From positions 51,508 to 115,507 of the forward strand of contig JBCBUE010000001.1 of NCBI GenBank assembly GCA_039818285.1: a DNA stretch of 64,000 bases, read 5' to 3'. The notes below the pieces were generated by a model, which saw only the letters and a program-made list of their open reading frames with translations, was not told the origin of the DNA and made no database searches. The position numbers were made by a program, and so were the translations under genes. Source of the stretch: JBCBUE01 sp039818285. GTDB taxonomy: Bacteria > Planctomycetota > Phycisphaerae > Phycisphaerales > Phycisphaeraceae. Position 1 is the stretch's first letter. Each line of letters begins with the position of its first letter. Positions 9,316 through 17,923 of this stretch are shown here, piece by piece.

Positions 9316-9831
9316 TCAAGCCGTCATCTGGAACGTCCCGATCGACATCGCCGCCCGCGGCCGATGCCCCGTCCGCCCGTACGTCTGCACCCCGGTCGCC
9401 ACCGCCCCCGCCTGCTGCACCACGCCGGTCACGTGACGCAGCAGCGACTCCGTCGCCAACCGCGCCCGCTGCGCCCGCGCCTGCACCGCCTGAACACGCC
9501 CCACCAGCTCCTCGCGCAGCGCGATCAGCCGATCCCGCGTCGGCCCGGCAAAACACATCGCCAGCTCCCCCATCCGCATCGGCTCCGGGGACTCCGGCCG
9601 GACCCGCTGCGTCAGCCGAGCCACGACCTCCAGCCGACGCTTCTCCAGCTCGGCAATCTTCTGCACCCGCTCGTTCTCCAGCCCGCACAGCTCGGCCATC
9701 CGATCCGTGTCCGCCGCTTTCAACGCCTCGCGCTTCCGATCGAGCAGCTCCGCCAGCTCGTCGTGAAGGACGATCTGCCGACGACAGATCGCGTCCAGCG
9801 AACCGATCACCGACTCCACCTGCTTATCCAC
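9316..9831 (-). CDS. flgN: FlgN-like export chaperone
   Basis: A 171-residue, largely helical protein with a long heptad-rich N-terminal part (about 1-75) and a second helix at about 100-140, ending in the short motif YGRTGHRP. FlgN family members are chaperones for FlgK and FlgL, and this gene sits directly upstream of flgK, overlapping the flgJ-like gene by 8 bp. Sequence conservation of FlgN is low, so the call rests on helical pattern, length and position. Confidence 0.75.
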   Translation of the reverse strand: MDKQVESVIGSLDAICRRQIVLHDELAELLDRKREALKAADTDRMAELCGLENERVQKIAELEKRRLEVVARLTQRVRPESPEPMRMGELAMCFAGPTRDRLIALREELVGRVQAVQARAQRARLATESLLRHVTGVVQQAGAVATGVQTYGRTGHRPRAAMSIGTFQMTA

Positions 9832-10258
9832 GGACGTTCACCCCCCCCGCGCCACCGCTCCGCGGCAGCCCGCTGATCTCCCGGTACACCGCGTCCACCA
9901 GCCCGAACCGAGACGACTTCACGACGTCGTCCGCAATCTTCTCGTCGAGCTGATGGCCGAACAAGTCCTCCGTCGACCCACCGTAGAACATGTCGTTCTG
10001 CTTCATCGAGTCGCGCAGCTGCGCCAGCAGGGGCGCAATAAATGCCGACGCCACCAACTGCTCGGCCGCCTCGTAAACCTCGTCGTCCCGCTCCGCACGG
10101 GCCTTCTCGCCCAGCTCGATCGGCTCGAACAGCGGCTCGCCGACGTGGCGGTCCAGCACCGAGGAAAACTTGCTCAGCACGTCCGGCTGCGCCATCCGCA
10201 GCTCCGTGTCCAGCGAATCCGTCGCTATTGAAAGGCCTGAAATCATGCCGTCACCCAT
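9824..10258 (-). CDS. flgJ: FlgJ-like rod-binding protein without muramidase domain
   Basis: The protein is 144 residues and matches only the N-terminal rod-binding half of FlgJ: an AAEQLVASAFIAPLLAQLRD helix followed by MFYGGSTEDLFGHQLDEKIA. The peptidoglycan-hydrolase half found in enteric FlgJ is absent, so wall cutting must be done by another enzyme. It begins 4 bp after flgI. An alternative ATG at 10246 (starting MISGLS) has the better ribosome-binding site, GGGTGA. Confidence 0.85.
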   Translation of the reverse strand: MGDGMISGLSIATDSLDTELRMAQPDVLSKFSSVLDRHVGEPLFEPIELGEKARAERDDEVYEAAEQLVASAFIAPLLAQLRDSMKQNDMFYGGSTEDLFGHQLDEKIADDVVKSSRFGLVDAVYREISGLPRSGGAGGVNVRG

Positions 10259-10262
10259 TCCA

Positions 10263-11348
10263 TCACTTAACGATCACCTTGGCGTGAAGCATCTTCGCGA
10301 CCTGCATGGCTTCGATAATCTCGATCAGGTCTTTCGGCGAGACGTTCATCTGATTGAAAACCGCCAATAGGTCAGCAAGCCGCGTGCCGCCACGATCGTC
10401 GGGATCCACTTCGATGAAACGTTCGGTCTTGATGTTGGGCTCCTGCGGCGTGCCGATCCGTGGCGGGTCGTACACGTCGATCGACAACGCCTCGTGCGTC
10501 ACCACCGCCGGCGACAGACGCACGTCCCCGGTGATCACCACCACGCCCGTCCGCTTGTTCACCACCACCACCGCCCCGCCCTTCACGAACGACATGTCGA
10601 TGAACGTCGTCAACACGTCCGAGATGAACTGGCTCGGGTCCTGACGCTGCACCATCGGCACGGCCACCAGCACGTTCTTGCCGTCGACCGCCTGGGCGAG
10701 CCGCGGGCCGTCCGGAGCGATCGACCCGTTGATCTGCGCCGCCAACGCGTTGGACGTCGGCCACCCCGCGTGAGCGTCGTCCACGATCAGCCGAAGCCGG
10801 TAATACTCGTCCATCGACACCGTCAAGACGTCGGCGATCATCTGCGCCCCGTTCGTGATCACCCCCACCGTCGGCGCCGATTCGTCGGGGATCGAGAGCA
10901 ATCCCTCCGCATACGCCATCACCGGCGCCCCGGGCAACGGGCCGGTCATCGGCACCATGAACAGCGTCCCGCCGGCGAGGCTCTCGGCCGGCCCCGCGGT
11001 CGCGACCGTCACGTCAACTCGATCGCCTTCGCTCACGCCCTCGGCCGGCAGCTCTGCAGAGAGATACACCAGCGCTACGGAGTCGGAGTCCTCCAGCTCC
11101 GCCGCCACCACGTTCGGGTCGTGGAACTGAGCGATCGCCGCCGCCAGCATCCGCGCCGACGGAGGAAAGTCGCCGCCGTCGCCCGTGCCGTTGAGCCCGA
11201 CGACCAGCCCCATGCCGATCAGCTTGTTGGTCTCCGACCCCTTCAGCCGACAGATGTCGCGCACCTGCACGGCCGAAACGGCTTGAACCATCGCGATTGC
11301 CAGCAATAGAGCCGACAACTTAATCAGGAATCGCCATTGCAACATCAT
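10263..11348 (-). CDS. flgI: flagellar P-ring protein FlgI
   Basis: FlgI forms the periplasmic P ring around the rod in the peptidoglycan. The 361-residue protein has a Sec signal peptide (hydrophobic stretch LSALLLAIAMVQAVSA, about residues 11-26) and the family start VRDICRLKGSETNKLIGMGL, followed by VVGLNGTGDGG. Its length is standard. The presence of P- and L-ring genes means the flagellum crosses a Gram-negative type envelope. It lies between flgH (23 bp) and flgJ. Confidence 0.96.
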   Translation of the reverse strand: MMLQWRFLIKLSALLLAIAMVQAVSAVQVRDICRLKGSETNKLIGMGLVVGLNGTGDGGDFPPSARMLAAAIAQFHDPNVVAAELEDSDSVALVYLSAELPAEGVSEGDRVDVTVATAGPAESLAGGTLFMVPMTGPLPGAPVMAYAEGLLSIPDESAPTVGVITNGAQMIADVLTVSMDEYYRLRLIVDDAHAGWPTSNALAAQINGSIAPDGPRLAQAVDGKNVLVAVPMVQRQDPSQFISDVLTTFIDMSFVKGGAVVVVNKRTGVVVITGDVRLSPAVVTHEALSIDVYDPPRIGTPQEPNIKTERFIEVDPDDRGGTRLADLLAVFNQMNVSPKDLIEIIEAMQVAKMLHAKVIVK

Positions 11349-11371
11349 CAGATTGACTCAATAAATACAGG

Positions 11372-12133
11372 TCAGAAGTTGAACAACAGCTCGACGATCT
11401 GCGTGATCAGACCCTTGCGGGTCGCCTTGCGCAGCTCGCCCGAGTGCTCCTTGGTCAGGTACAGGTCGTAGATCTGGCTGGACAAGATCGTGTTGTCCGG
11501 CGTGACATCCTCGGCCCGGCAGACCCCGGTCAACGTCAGCGTGACGGTCTCGCGATCGACCTGGTTGTACTTGCGGGCCTCGAGGGCCAGCGTGCCATTG
11601 GGCTTGACGTCAATCACCTTCGCCTGGATCCGACCGGTGATCGACTCGCCGCGAACCAGTGCCCCGTCGCCCTCGAACGACTGGTCGGACTCCAGCCCGA
11701 ACGGCAACGACTGCTCCAGGCTGTTGCCGTTTGTAAAGCCCGAAGTTAGGAACTGATGAAGGCTGACGTCCGGCACCGCCGACAGTTCGACGTCGAACTC
11801 GGTCGACTTCTCGGTTTCCAGCCCGGCCACCATGTCGCTCTGGGTCGACTCGCGGATGATGATCGTGACCAGGTCATTGATCGCAAACGCTCGGGGTTCG
11901 GGCAGCGGCACCGACATGAAGCTGACGGCCTCGAGGTTCGGGTTGGCCAGCATCGGTCGGCCCGGCACGGCCTGAGGCGCGAACGGCGAGGCGTACACGG
12001 CCGGGTCGGCCCGGCGTTCGGTCAGGTACAGCGACGAGCTCTGTGACGAAACCGGCGCGACCCAAAAACCAGCGAACAACGCACAAGCCGGAACGCCAAT
12101 TAGTGGCAATAAGCGATTCTGAAGACTTGTCAT
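11372..12133 (-). CDS. flgH: flagellar L-ring protein FlgH
   Basis: FlgH builds the L ring in the outer membrane. Matches include AINDLVTIIIRESTQSD, GRIQAKVIDVKPNGTLALEA and the C-terminal LITQIVELLFNF. Length 253. Most FlgH proteins are lipoproteins; here the only early cysteine (C17 in GVPACALF) is not in a good lipobox, and the signal region looks like an ordinary Sec peptide ending near PVSSQS. The start overlaps the flgA stop as ATGA, suggesting coupled translation. Confidence 0.93.
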   Translation of the reverse strand: MTSLQNRLLPLIGVPACALFAGFWVAPVSSQSSSLYLTERRADPAVYASPFAPQAVPGRPMLANPNLEAVSFMSVPLPEPRAFAINDLVTIIIRESTQSDMVAGLETEKSTEFDVELSAVPDVSLHQFLTSGFTNGNSLEQSLPFGLESDQSFEGDGALVRGESITGRIQAKVIDVKPNGTLALEARKYNQVDRETVTLTLTGVCRAEDVTPDNTILSSQIYDLYLTKEHSGELRKATRKGLITQIVELLFNF

Positions 12134-13311
12134 CGTTCGTGGTACCTCTGTTGGAGTCGATCGACTGTGGTCGCCAGCGCGTCCGGTCGTGGTGCCTCGG
12201 GCGTGGTCGTTTGAGGATTCGACGTCTCGGCGGCGTCGAGTCGGATGGTGGCCTCCTGCGGGCCGACGGCGATCGCCTCGAACGTCTCGCGCGATCGCTG
12301 GCGACGCAGCTTCACCGGTTCGCCGAGCGCGGCGTTGTGAGCGGCGATGCCGACCGACCTCACGACCAGCCCGCCCGCGATCACGCGGACATTGACCAGC
12401 TCACCGCGGCGGATTACGGCCTCTGCCTTGAGGTGATCCGGGTAGATCACCACGCCCTTGGTCACGGGCGAACGGAGATGAACGCCGACCACCGCATCGG
12501 GATTCGCGAGGGGTTGAGCCGTGGGATGATCGAGCCAGAGCTCGCCGACCTCGACATCGCCCCGCTCCAATGCGCGGTCGGACCGCAAGGAGCGTGTCGC
12601 GATCAGGCCGACGACGCGACGCTCGACGCGGGCGAGCACTTCGTGTCGCTGGGCGACCCGGTCTTGTGGCCCAAGCGTCTCGACGACGACGGGCACGGCG
12701 CCGATCCTGGCGGTCGTGGCCGGACGCAGACGCGTCGGCCCGGCGATCGGCGCATCGAGCACGTCGGCGTCGCGCGAGAAAACGACCCGGACGTCCTCGG
12801 CCGGCAGACCGCTCGAAGCGATCAAACGTGAGGCGATCTCTCGCCGCAGCGTGGGGATCTGCTCATCACTGAGCGACGACAGGGTGAGTCCGGCATCGTC
12901 CAGAGGCTGATTGGCCTGCGCGTCCGCCGGATCGGGCTTGAGTTCTTCCGTCGGATCGGGCAGAGCCGGCACCTCGGGCTCGACGATGCTGACGTGGCTG
13001 TGCGGCGGGCCCTCGAGCGAGAGCCTGGCCCAGTTGGCTCCTGCGGCGTCGAGCGCCTGGCGCACCTCGCCCAGCGACAGACGCGACCGCTGAACGACCT
13101 GCGGCCAGTCCGCCACGACCACGCCCTCCAACGCCTCGGCGTTCGGGCCGTCGAGCTCGGCAACCTCCCCCAGCGTGATCGTTCGATCGCCCATGGCAAC
13201 CTCCGGGTGCAACCGCACCGTGTCGGCCGACGCCACGCCGGCCACCAGGAGGCCGGCCAGCAGGATCGGCGGACGCCAGCGTCGATCGGGTTGTCGCGAA
13301 CAGGTTTGCAT
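12130..13311 (-). CDS. flgA: flagellar P-ring assembly chaperone FlgA
   Basis: FlgA is the periplasmic chaperone that helps FlgI form the P ring. The 393-residue protein has a signal peptide (PPILLAGLLVAGVASA, about 14-29). The C-terminal part (about 230-350) carries the SAF/ChapFlgA fold, with ATRSLRSDRALERGDVEVGE and a region ending in AVIRRGELVNVRVIAGGLVV. It is longer than enteric FlgA (about 220) because of an N-terminal half that may hold a second, weaker repeat. Stop overlaps flgH start. Confidence 0.9.
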   Translation of the reverse strand: MQTCSRQPDRRWRPPILLAGLLVAGVASADTVRLHPEVAMGDRTITLGEVAELDGPNAEALEGVVVADWPQVVQRSRLSLGEVRQALDAAGANWARLSLEGPPHSHVSIVEPEVPALPDPTEELKPDPADAQANQPLDDAGLTLSSLSDEQIPTLRREIASRLIASSGLPAEDVRVVFSRDADVLDAPIAGPTRLRPATTARIGAVPVVVETLGPQDRVAQRHEVLARVERRVVGLIATRSLRSDRALERGDVEVGELWLDHPTAQPLANPDAVVGVHLRSPVTKGVVIYPDHLKAEAVIRRGELVNVRVIAGGLVVRSVGIAAHNAALGEPVKLRRQRSRETFEAIAVGPQEATIRLDAAETSNPQTTTPEAPRPDALATTVDRLQQRYHER

Positions 13312-13342
13312 GGTTTCTTGCGTGCCTTATCCGGTCACCGGC

Positions 13343-14155
13343 TTAGAACCGGCGGAGGTTGCTGATGGTCTGGAGCGTCTGGTCGGCGGCCTCGATGGTC
13401 TTGGAGTTCATCTCGAACGCGCGTTGGGTCTTGATGAGGTTGACCAGTTCGATGGTCGGGTCGACGTTGGAGGACTCGAGGAATCCCTGCCGGACGAGAC
13501 CGAGCTTGCCCTCGCCGGGCTGGCCGCCGATGCTGGGCCCGGAGGCCACGGACTCAACAAAGAGGTTGCCGCCGATGTGCTCGAGGCCCTCGGGATTGAC
13601 GAAGGTGAACAGGTCGATCTGCCCGAGGTTGTCGCCCTCGATCGCGCCCGGCCCGAAGCCGATGACGTCGCCGGTGTTGCTGATCTCGATGCTGGAGTAC
13701 TCGGTCGAATCGATGTTGATGGGCGGATCGAGTCTGGGACCGTCGGCATTTCCGAGCACGACGTCGCCGTCGGAGTTCAGGGCGAAGTTGCCGGCCCGGG
13801 TATAGCCGAAGCCGTCGGCCTGGTCGGGCAGGATCTGCACGCGGAAGAAGCCGGCCCCCTCGATCGCGAGGTCGAGCGGCTGCTCGGTCGGCACGAGCTC
13901 GCCCTGGGAGAAGTCGGTCTGCGTGTTGGAGACGCGGACGCCCAGGCCGACCTGCGTGCCCATCGGGCGCTGGTCGCCGATGGCGTTCTCGACGCCGGGC
14001 TGAGCCTTGGTCTGGTAGATCAGGTCTTCGAAGTTGACGCGTGAGGACTTGAAGCCGTCGGTGTTGATGTTGGCGAGGTTATTGGCGATGACGTCGAGTT
14101 CGGTTCCCAGCGCGGAGAGCCCGGTGGCGGCGGTGTGGAGTGCGGTAATGGCCAT
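13343..14155 (-). CDS. flgG: flagellar distal rod protein FlgG
   Basis: FlgG makes the distal rod. The 270-residue protein opens with the rod signature LGTELDVIANNLANINTDGF and closes with the matching IELVNLIKTQRAFEMNSKTI. Middle motifs TQTDFSQGELVPTEQPLDLA and AIEGAGFFRV are typical. It follows flgF after 55 bp and precedes flgA, the standard order. Confidence 0.97.
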   Translation of the reverse strand: MAITALHTAATGLSALGTELDVIANNLANINTDGFKSSRVNFEDLIYQTKAQPGVENAIGDQRPMGTQVGLGVRVSNTQTDFSQGELVPTEQPLDLAIEGAGFFRVQILPDQADGFGYTRAGNFALNSDGDVVLGNADGPRLDPPINIDSTEYSSIEISNTGDVIGFGPGAIEGDNLGQIDLFTFVNPEGLEHIGGNLFVESVASGPSIGGQPGEGKLGLVRQGFLESSNVDPTIELVNLIKTQRAFEMNSKTIEAADQTLQTISNLRRF

Positions 14156-14210
14156 GGGTTATTACGAACCTGGGGTTTTGACGAATAAAGATCGACGGGC
14201 CAAATTTGAA

Positions 14211-14996
14211 TTAAGCGACGCGTCCGAGCGTGTTGACCGCCCGGTCCATGAGTGTGTCGTGGTAGCGGATCATGTTGGCGTTGCCCATGGCTGACTTGGA
14301 GGCGGCGACGAGCTTCATGAGGGTGGGGACGGCCATGGTGGCCGAGCCCTCGACGGCGCCGACGTGCAGATCGACGTAGGTCACCGGCTCGCGGGTGTCG
14401 CGGCCGACGAAGGCGAAGGTGCCCTTGGAGGCGGGCTTGAGCGCGTCGCCGGGGTCGGGCACTCGAGCGACCTGGAGGGTGGCCAGGGGGCGCTGCTGGT
14501 CGTCGACGATCCGGCCGCTCTCGGTGACCCAGACGGGCGTGGCGGGCGGCAGGACGATGGGCTGGTTGTCGGGGTCGAGCACGACGTGTCCGGCGGCGGT
14601 GGTGAGCGTGCCGTCGCTGCGGACGTTGAATCGGCCGTCGCGGGTGACATGAGTCTCGACGCGGCCGGTGTCGCCGTGGCGGGCGTGGACGACGAAGAAG
14701 GTGTTGTCTTCTTTGAGGGCGGCGTCGAGGGGGGCGTTGGTGACCTCGTGCGGGCCGACGGTGAAGTCGACGGACTGGCGACCGGCGAGCACGCCGCCGC
14801 CGAGGCGATCGAGGAGTTCGTTGGCGGTGCCGAAGCGGTCGGGGTTCTCGACGGACTCGGGCGGTCGGTTGGAGATGGTGGGGTTGAGGGGCTTGAAGGC
14901 GTGGGTGTGGACGTTGGCGAGGTTGTTGGCGAAGACGTCCTGGCGGTAGCGGTTGGTGAGGACGCCGGCGGCGGAGAGGTAGAGGCCGTAGTTCAT
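14211..14996 (-). CDS. flgF: flagellar rod protein FlgF
   Basis: A 261-residue flagellar basal-body rod protein paired with flgG. The start MNYGLYLSAAGVLTNRYRQD and the following VFANNLANVHTHAFK give the rod motif; the C-terminus MKLVAASKSAMGNANMIRYH is a slightly divergent version of the usual end. The ATG at 14996 is chosen because homology begins there and GGAG precedes it; the frame stays open to 15308, but that extension is arginine/proline-rich and crosses the sigma-54 promoter. Its start overlaps the stop of the small ORF before it. Confidence 0.88.
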   Translation of the reverse strand: MNYGLYLSAAGVLTNRYRQDVFANNLANVHTHAFKPLNPTISNRPPESVENPDRFGTANELLDRLGGGVLAGRQSVDFTVGPHEVTNAPLDAALKEDNTFFVVHARHGDTGRVETHVTRDGRFNVRSDGTLTTAAGHVVLDPDNQPIVLPPATPVWVTESGRIVDDQQRPLATLQVARVPDPGDALKPASKGTFAFVGRDTREPVTYVDLHVGAVEGSATMAVPTLMKLVAASKSAMGNANMIRYHDTLMDRAVNTLGRVA

Positions 14997-15208
14997 CGGT
15001 TCGACTCCGTTCGGACCGATCCGCCGGGGGCGGCGAGGAACCGTTGGCCGCGGACGCGTCCGTGCGTCCGTGGGACGAAGGCGGGGGGCGTGGGGGTCGC
15101 GGCGTCTGAGGCGGCGGCGAGCCGAGCCAGGCGGAGCAACGTCTGGCCGAGGCTGGCGTCGCCGGCGGCGTGGTGCAGGTCGAGGAGAGAGGGGCGCTCC
15201 GAGGGCAT
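14993..15208 (-). CDS. small unknown ORF at head of flagellar operon
   Basis: A 71-residue frame, starting MPSERPSLLDLHHAAGDASL and continuing with a helical leucine/arginine stretch (LLRLARLAA). It overlaps the flgF ATG by four bases (ATGA), which argues for real, coupled translation. The ATG lies almost exactly where transcription from the sigma-54 site should begin, so the message would be leaderless or use a later start. I do not recognise the family. It could instead be a non-coding leader. Confidence 0.45.
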   Translation of the reverse strand: MPSERPSLLDLHHAAGDASLGQTLLRLARLAAASDAATPTPPAFVPRTHGRVRGQRFLAAPGGSVRTESNR

Positions 15209-15219
15209 CGCCCCACGGA

Positions 15220-15235
15220 TGCAACGCCGGTGCCA
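15220..15235 (-). promoter_or_regulatory. sigma-54 (RpoN) promoter of the flagellar operon
   Basis: On the minus strand the sequence TGGCACCGGCGTTGCA has TGGCAC, five bases, then TTGCA, matching the sigma-54 -24/-12 consensus with correct GG-GC spacing. Transcription would start near 15209 and run into flgF and the genes behind it. Rod and hook genes are controlled by sigma-54 in many bacteria. An RpoN activator site was not located. Confidence 0.7.
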
Positions 15236-15398
15236 TCGCCGTCTCGGGGACGCGCAAGGGGCGGTCGATCGCAGAAATGCCTTGTTTCCCCGTCGAATCA
15301 GCGATCAACGCGCCGCACGCACGGCCAGACTCGCCGACCCCGGCGCACGAGCTGCGCGGCGCGAGCCTTGCGCTTCCACGCGCAATTCACGGCGCGGC

Positions 15399-16607
15399 TC
15401 ACTCGTCCTCGGCCGGCGCCAGCAGCAGCGGGTGCCGCGACTCGTACAGCTCGTCCAGCAGCTTCACGAACCCGTCCGGCGGGGCCTGGGCGTTCAGCCG
15501 AGCGTGGGCCACCGCGATCAGCAGCCGGATGAACCCGTGGTAGTCGGCCATGGCGATCGACTCGGGCCCGATCTGGCCGGCCGCCTCGTCCATGTTGTGG
15601 TAGTTGGCCAGCGGCAGGCACAGGCACGTCGCCGGGAACCCCAGCGCGTTGAAGGCCGTCGCCTCGCACGTCCCGCCCGACATCAGCTTGCGCTGGTAAA
15701 CAAACCGCTCGTCGGCGTGGGCCAGCTCGCTCGCCGCCCGCTCGGCCGCCTCGGTCAGCGTCGGCGGGAAGATCGACGTCCGGTCGCCGACCCGCACGAT
15801 CGGCCCGGCCCCCAGCGGCGCGTCCGTCGACGCCTTGCTGTTCTCCAACGCGACCAGCGGCGAGCCCTTGGGGATCAGCCGCGACCGGCAGGCCGCGATC
15901 GCCCCGATGAAGCCGATCTCCTCGGCACGGGTCAGCAAGACGGCCACGTTCGGCGGCTTGGGGTCGGCCTGATCGTCCGTCGGCTGCAGGGCGTCCAGGG
16001 CCGTTAACGCCGCCGCCACCGCCGCCAGGTCGTCGCACGCCGGGGCCATCAGCCGGCCCTCGTGCAGCTCGGCCGCGGGCAGCGCCCAGTTGCCCAGGCA
16101 CCCCGGCGGCAGGCGAGCCGCCCGCTCGTCGTCGGTCGTCAGGGTGACGACCGGGAAGGCCGGCTCGCGCGTCGCGTCCGGGTTGGCGGGGTCGCTCTTG
16201 GGCTGCTCGGGCCGGTGAATGTCGATCACCTCGGCGGGGACCGCGATCCGAGGCGTGAGGGCAAAACGCACGGGCGAGCCGGGGAAGAACCGGTCCGCCA
16301 CCCCGCCGCGGAACTCGGCCGTCAGCGTCCGCCGACCCGCGTCGTCCGGGGCCGAGGCGTCGAGCAGCACGAACGCCGGGTGGTCCAGGTGGGCCGTGAA
16401 GACCGTCGGCTTGGCGCGGGTGTCGCCGGCGAAGCGGATCAGCCGGTTGCCGAAGCGGTCCGATTTCGAGCTCAGGTAGGGCCGCTTGGCCAGGAAGGCG
16501 TCGACCACGGCCAGGACGCGGTGCTCCAGCCCCGGGCCGGTGGGCGTGCCGGTCAGCTTGAGCAGGAGTCGCTCGGCGGGCTTGCGTCGGTGGGAGGGCA
16601 GGGGCAT
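15399..16607 (-). CDS. M42-like metallo-aminopeptidase
   Basis: A 402-residue cytoplasmic metallopeptidase of the M42/M20-type fold, expected to trim peptides with two metal ions. Candidate ligands and catalytic residues are visible in order: HLDH (73-76), the ACDD bridge, the EE pair in LLTRAEEIGFIGA, and NYHNMDE near the C-terminus; KLMSGGTCEATAF also fits the family. The ATG at 16607 is used; the frame runs 36 codons further upstream without homology. It is transcribed toward the flagellar promoter and has no obvious partner gene. Confidence 0.8.
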   Translation of the reverse strand: MPLPSHRRKPAERLLLKLTGTPTGPGLEHRVLAVVDAFLAKRPYLSSKSDRFGNRLIRFAGDTRAKPTVFTAHLDHPAFVLLDASAPDDAGRRTLTAEFRGGVADRFFPGSPVRFALTPRIAVPAEVIDIHRPEQPKSDPANPDATREPAFPVVTLTTDDERAARLPPGCLGNWALPAAELHEGRLMAPACDDLAAVAAALTALDALQPTDDQADPKPPNVAVLLTRAEEIGFIGAIAACRSRLIPKGSPLVALENSKASTDAPLGAGPIVRVGDRTSIFPPTLTEAAERAASELAHADERFVYQRKLMSGGTCEATAFNALGFPATCLCLPLANYHNMDEAAGQIGPESIAMADYHGFIRLLIAVAHARLNAQAPPDGFVKLLDELYESRHPLLLAPAEDE

Positions 16608-17105
16608 GGCAATGAGGCCGCGAGGGCGGGTCCGGTCGGGGCGGCGGGCCGACCGGAACGCGGAAGTGTAACTGCAAACGGGGGTTATTGGGGGGCGGTC
16701 CGCCCCGAAAACCACGTCTCACGGCGTTTCGCGACGCCTCGACCGATCGGGCGGGTCGCGTCGATCGGGTTGTCAACGAGCCTCGCGTGACGCCCGATGC
16801 TCCTTCGCCGACGTTCCAGAGCGTGGGCCACTTGTCACGCCAGTCGCCGGGGGGAGGGGCGGCGCGGCCTCTGCAGCTCACGCGTCCGTCGATCGCTAAG
16901 GCAGGGTCGCGATCGTCGTTCGTCGGCCGCCCGGCCGACGCAGTGCGTCGGGGGCGTCCCGTCCGGCGGTCGGCCCCGGTCTTGCATGGGCTCGTACGTG
17001 CCCTGCCGATGGGGGACGAGCCGGCGCACGGGGCGTTCCTACCCCAGGATGAGTGGCGGCCGTGGCGCGCACGATCTCACACCGAGCGTCCCCATCGCGC
17101 GGGGG

Positions 17106-17135
17106 AAGTAGCCGGGACGCCACGCGTCCCGGGGT
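17106..17135 (+). repeat. REP-like palindrome, copy 1
   Basis: aagtagccgggacgccacgcgtcccggggt contains a 7-bp stem cgggacg/cgtcccg. Its conserved head aagtagccggg and tail cccggggt match copy 2 in the opposite orientation; the stem differs by compensating changes (gacg/cgtc here, gctg/cagc there). Confidence 0.75.
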
Positions 17136-17189
17136 GGGTCGTCCTCAACGCAGAACTGACCTCGGAAATGCAAGAACGTGCGCACCCGC

Positions 17190-17220
17190 AACCCCGGGCT
17201 GCGTGGCAGCCCGGCTACTT
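17190..17220 (-). repeat. REP-like palindrome, copy 2
   Basis: Read on the minus strand this is aagtagccgggctgccacgcagcccggggtt, the inverted partner of copy 1, with an 8-bp stem ccgggctg/cagcccgg. The compensating stem changes show that the hairpin itself is conserved. It ends 12 bp from the stop of the RAYT-like gene. Confidence 0.75.
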
Positions 17221-17232
17221 GAATTGACATCG

Positions 17233-17763
17233 TCACCCAAAAGATCGATCCGTGTCCCAACACGCCCCGCGATGCGACGGGAGGTTGACCTTCCACAGAT
17301 GGTCGAAATGCTCGGGCTTGCTGACCCGCTTGCGGCTGCCTCCCTCGCTGAGCCATCGCCTCCGCCCGAACCGCTCGTTCAATGCCCGCGTGATCGATGT
17401 CTTTAACCCGCGTCGCACGTCGGGCCACTCGGTTCGATCACGCCAACCAACCAAGGCATGCACATGCGTCGGATCGGTTGCAATGGCGTATGGATCCCAC
17501 ACCTTAATCTCACAGTGCAAACGAATCACGTCGATCACCGCCCGCTGCTGCGCCGCGTCCCACCGCACCACATCCGCAGTCATCGCCTCGCGGTACCACC
17601 CCGCCATCTGCGTGTCGGCCGCGAGGACGCCCCGCCCGCGCTTGACGTACCCCCGCGCCCGATCGGGCAGCCACGACCCGTAGGTGTGCATCGTGAATAG
17701 GTAGACGAGCGTCAGAACCGGATGCAACGACCTCAATCGATCATGATGCCATATAGCTGTCAC
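17233..17763 (-). CDS. REP-associated (RAYT/IS200-like) transposase homologue
   Basis: A 176-residue member of the Y1 transposase family. It shows the HUH metal motif as H100-V-H102 in ATDPTHVHALVG, an N-terminal MHTYGSWLPDRARGY segment and a C-terminal LPSHRGACW. Such single-copy proteins act on nearby REP hairpins, and two lie just downstream. No tyrosine occurs after residue 92, whereas the catalytic tyrosine is expected in the C-terminal helix, so it may be inactive. The start is GTG with a weak GGCGAGA site; an internal ATG at residue 25 is an alternative. Confidence 0.8.
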   Translation of the reverse strand: MTAIWHHDRLRSLHPVLTLVYLFTMHTYGSWLPDRARGYVKRGRGVLAADTQMAGWYREAMTADVVRWDAAQQRAVIDVIRLHCEIKVWDPYAIATDPTHVHALVGWRDRTEWPDVRRGLKTSITRALNERFGRRRWLSEGGSRKRVSKPEHFDHLWKVNLPSHRGACWDTDRSFG

Positions 17764-17923
17764 TCATCTCGCCACATACAACCACGACATTACATATCTT
17801 AAAGCAAACCGTACATCTAATTAAGAGGGAGTGCGACATTGCAAAATAAACCTAAAAAATGATGCATCAGCTAACATGTATGAGGCTAATATGCCATAAA
17901 TTTGCACGGGAATAACATCACTA

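Larger units (their letters stand above)
16608..17232. other. gene-poor region with REP palindromes
   Basis: No convincing gene is seen over about 620 bp. Near 16690 a short GC hairpin (gggcgg/ccgccc) lies upstream of the peptidase gene. The right part holds two inverted REP-like palindromes beside the transposase-like gene. The middle shows open frames on both strands with arginine/proline-rich composition, which is what non-coding GC-rich DNA gives. Confidence 0.6.

Noticed and set aside
16797..17111. Small gene in the gap before the RAYT-like gene
   Set aside because: Arg/Ser-rich, no ribosome-binding site, and other frames are equally open.
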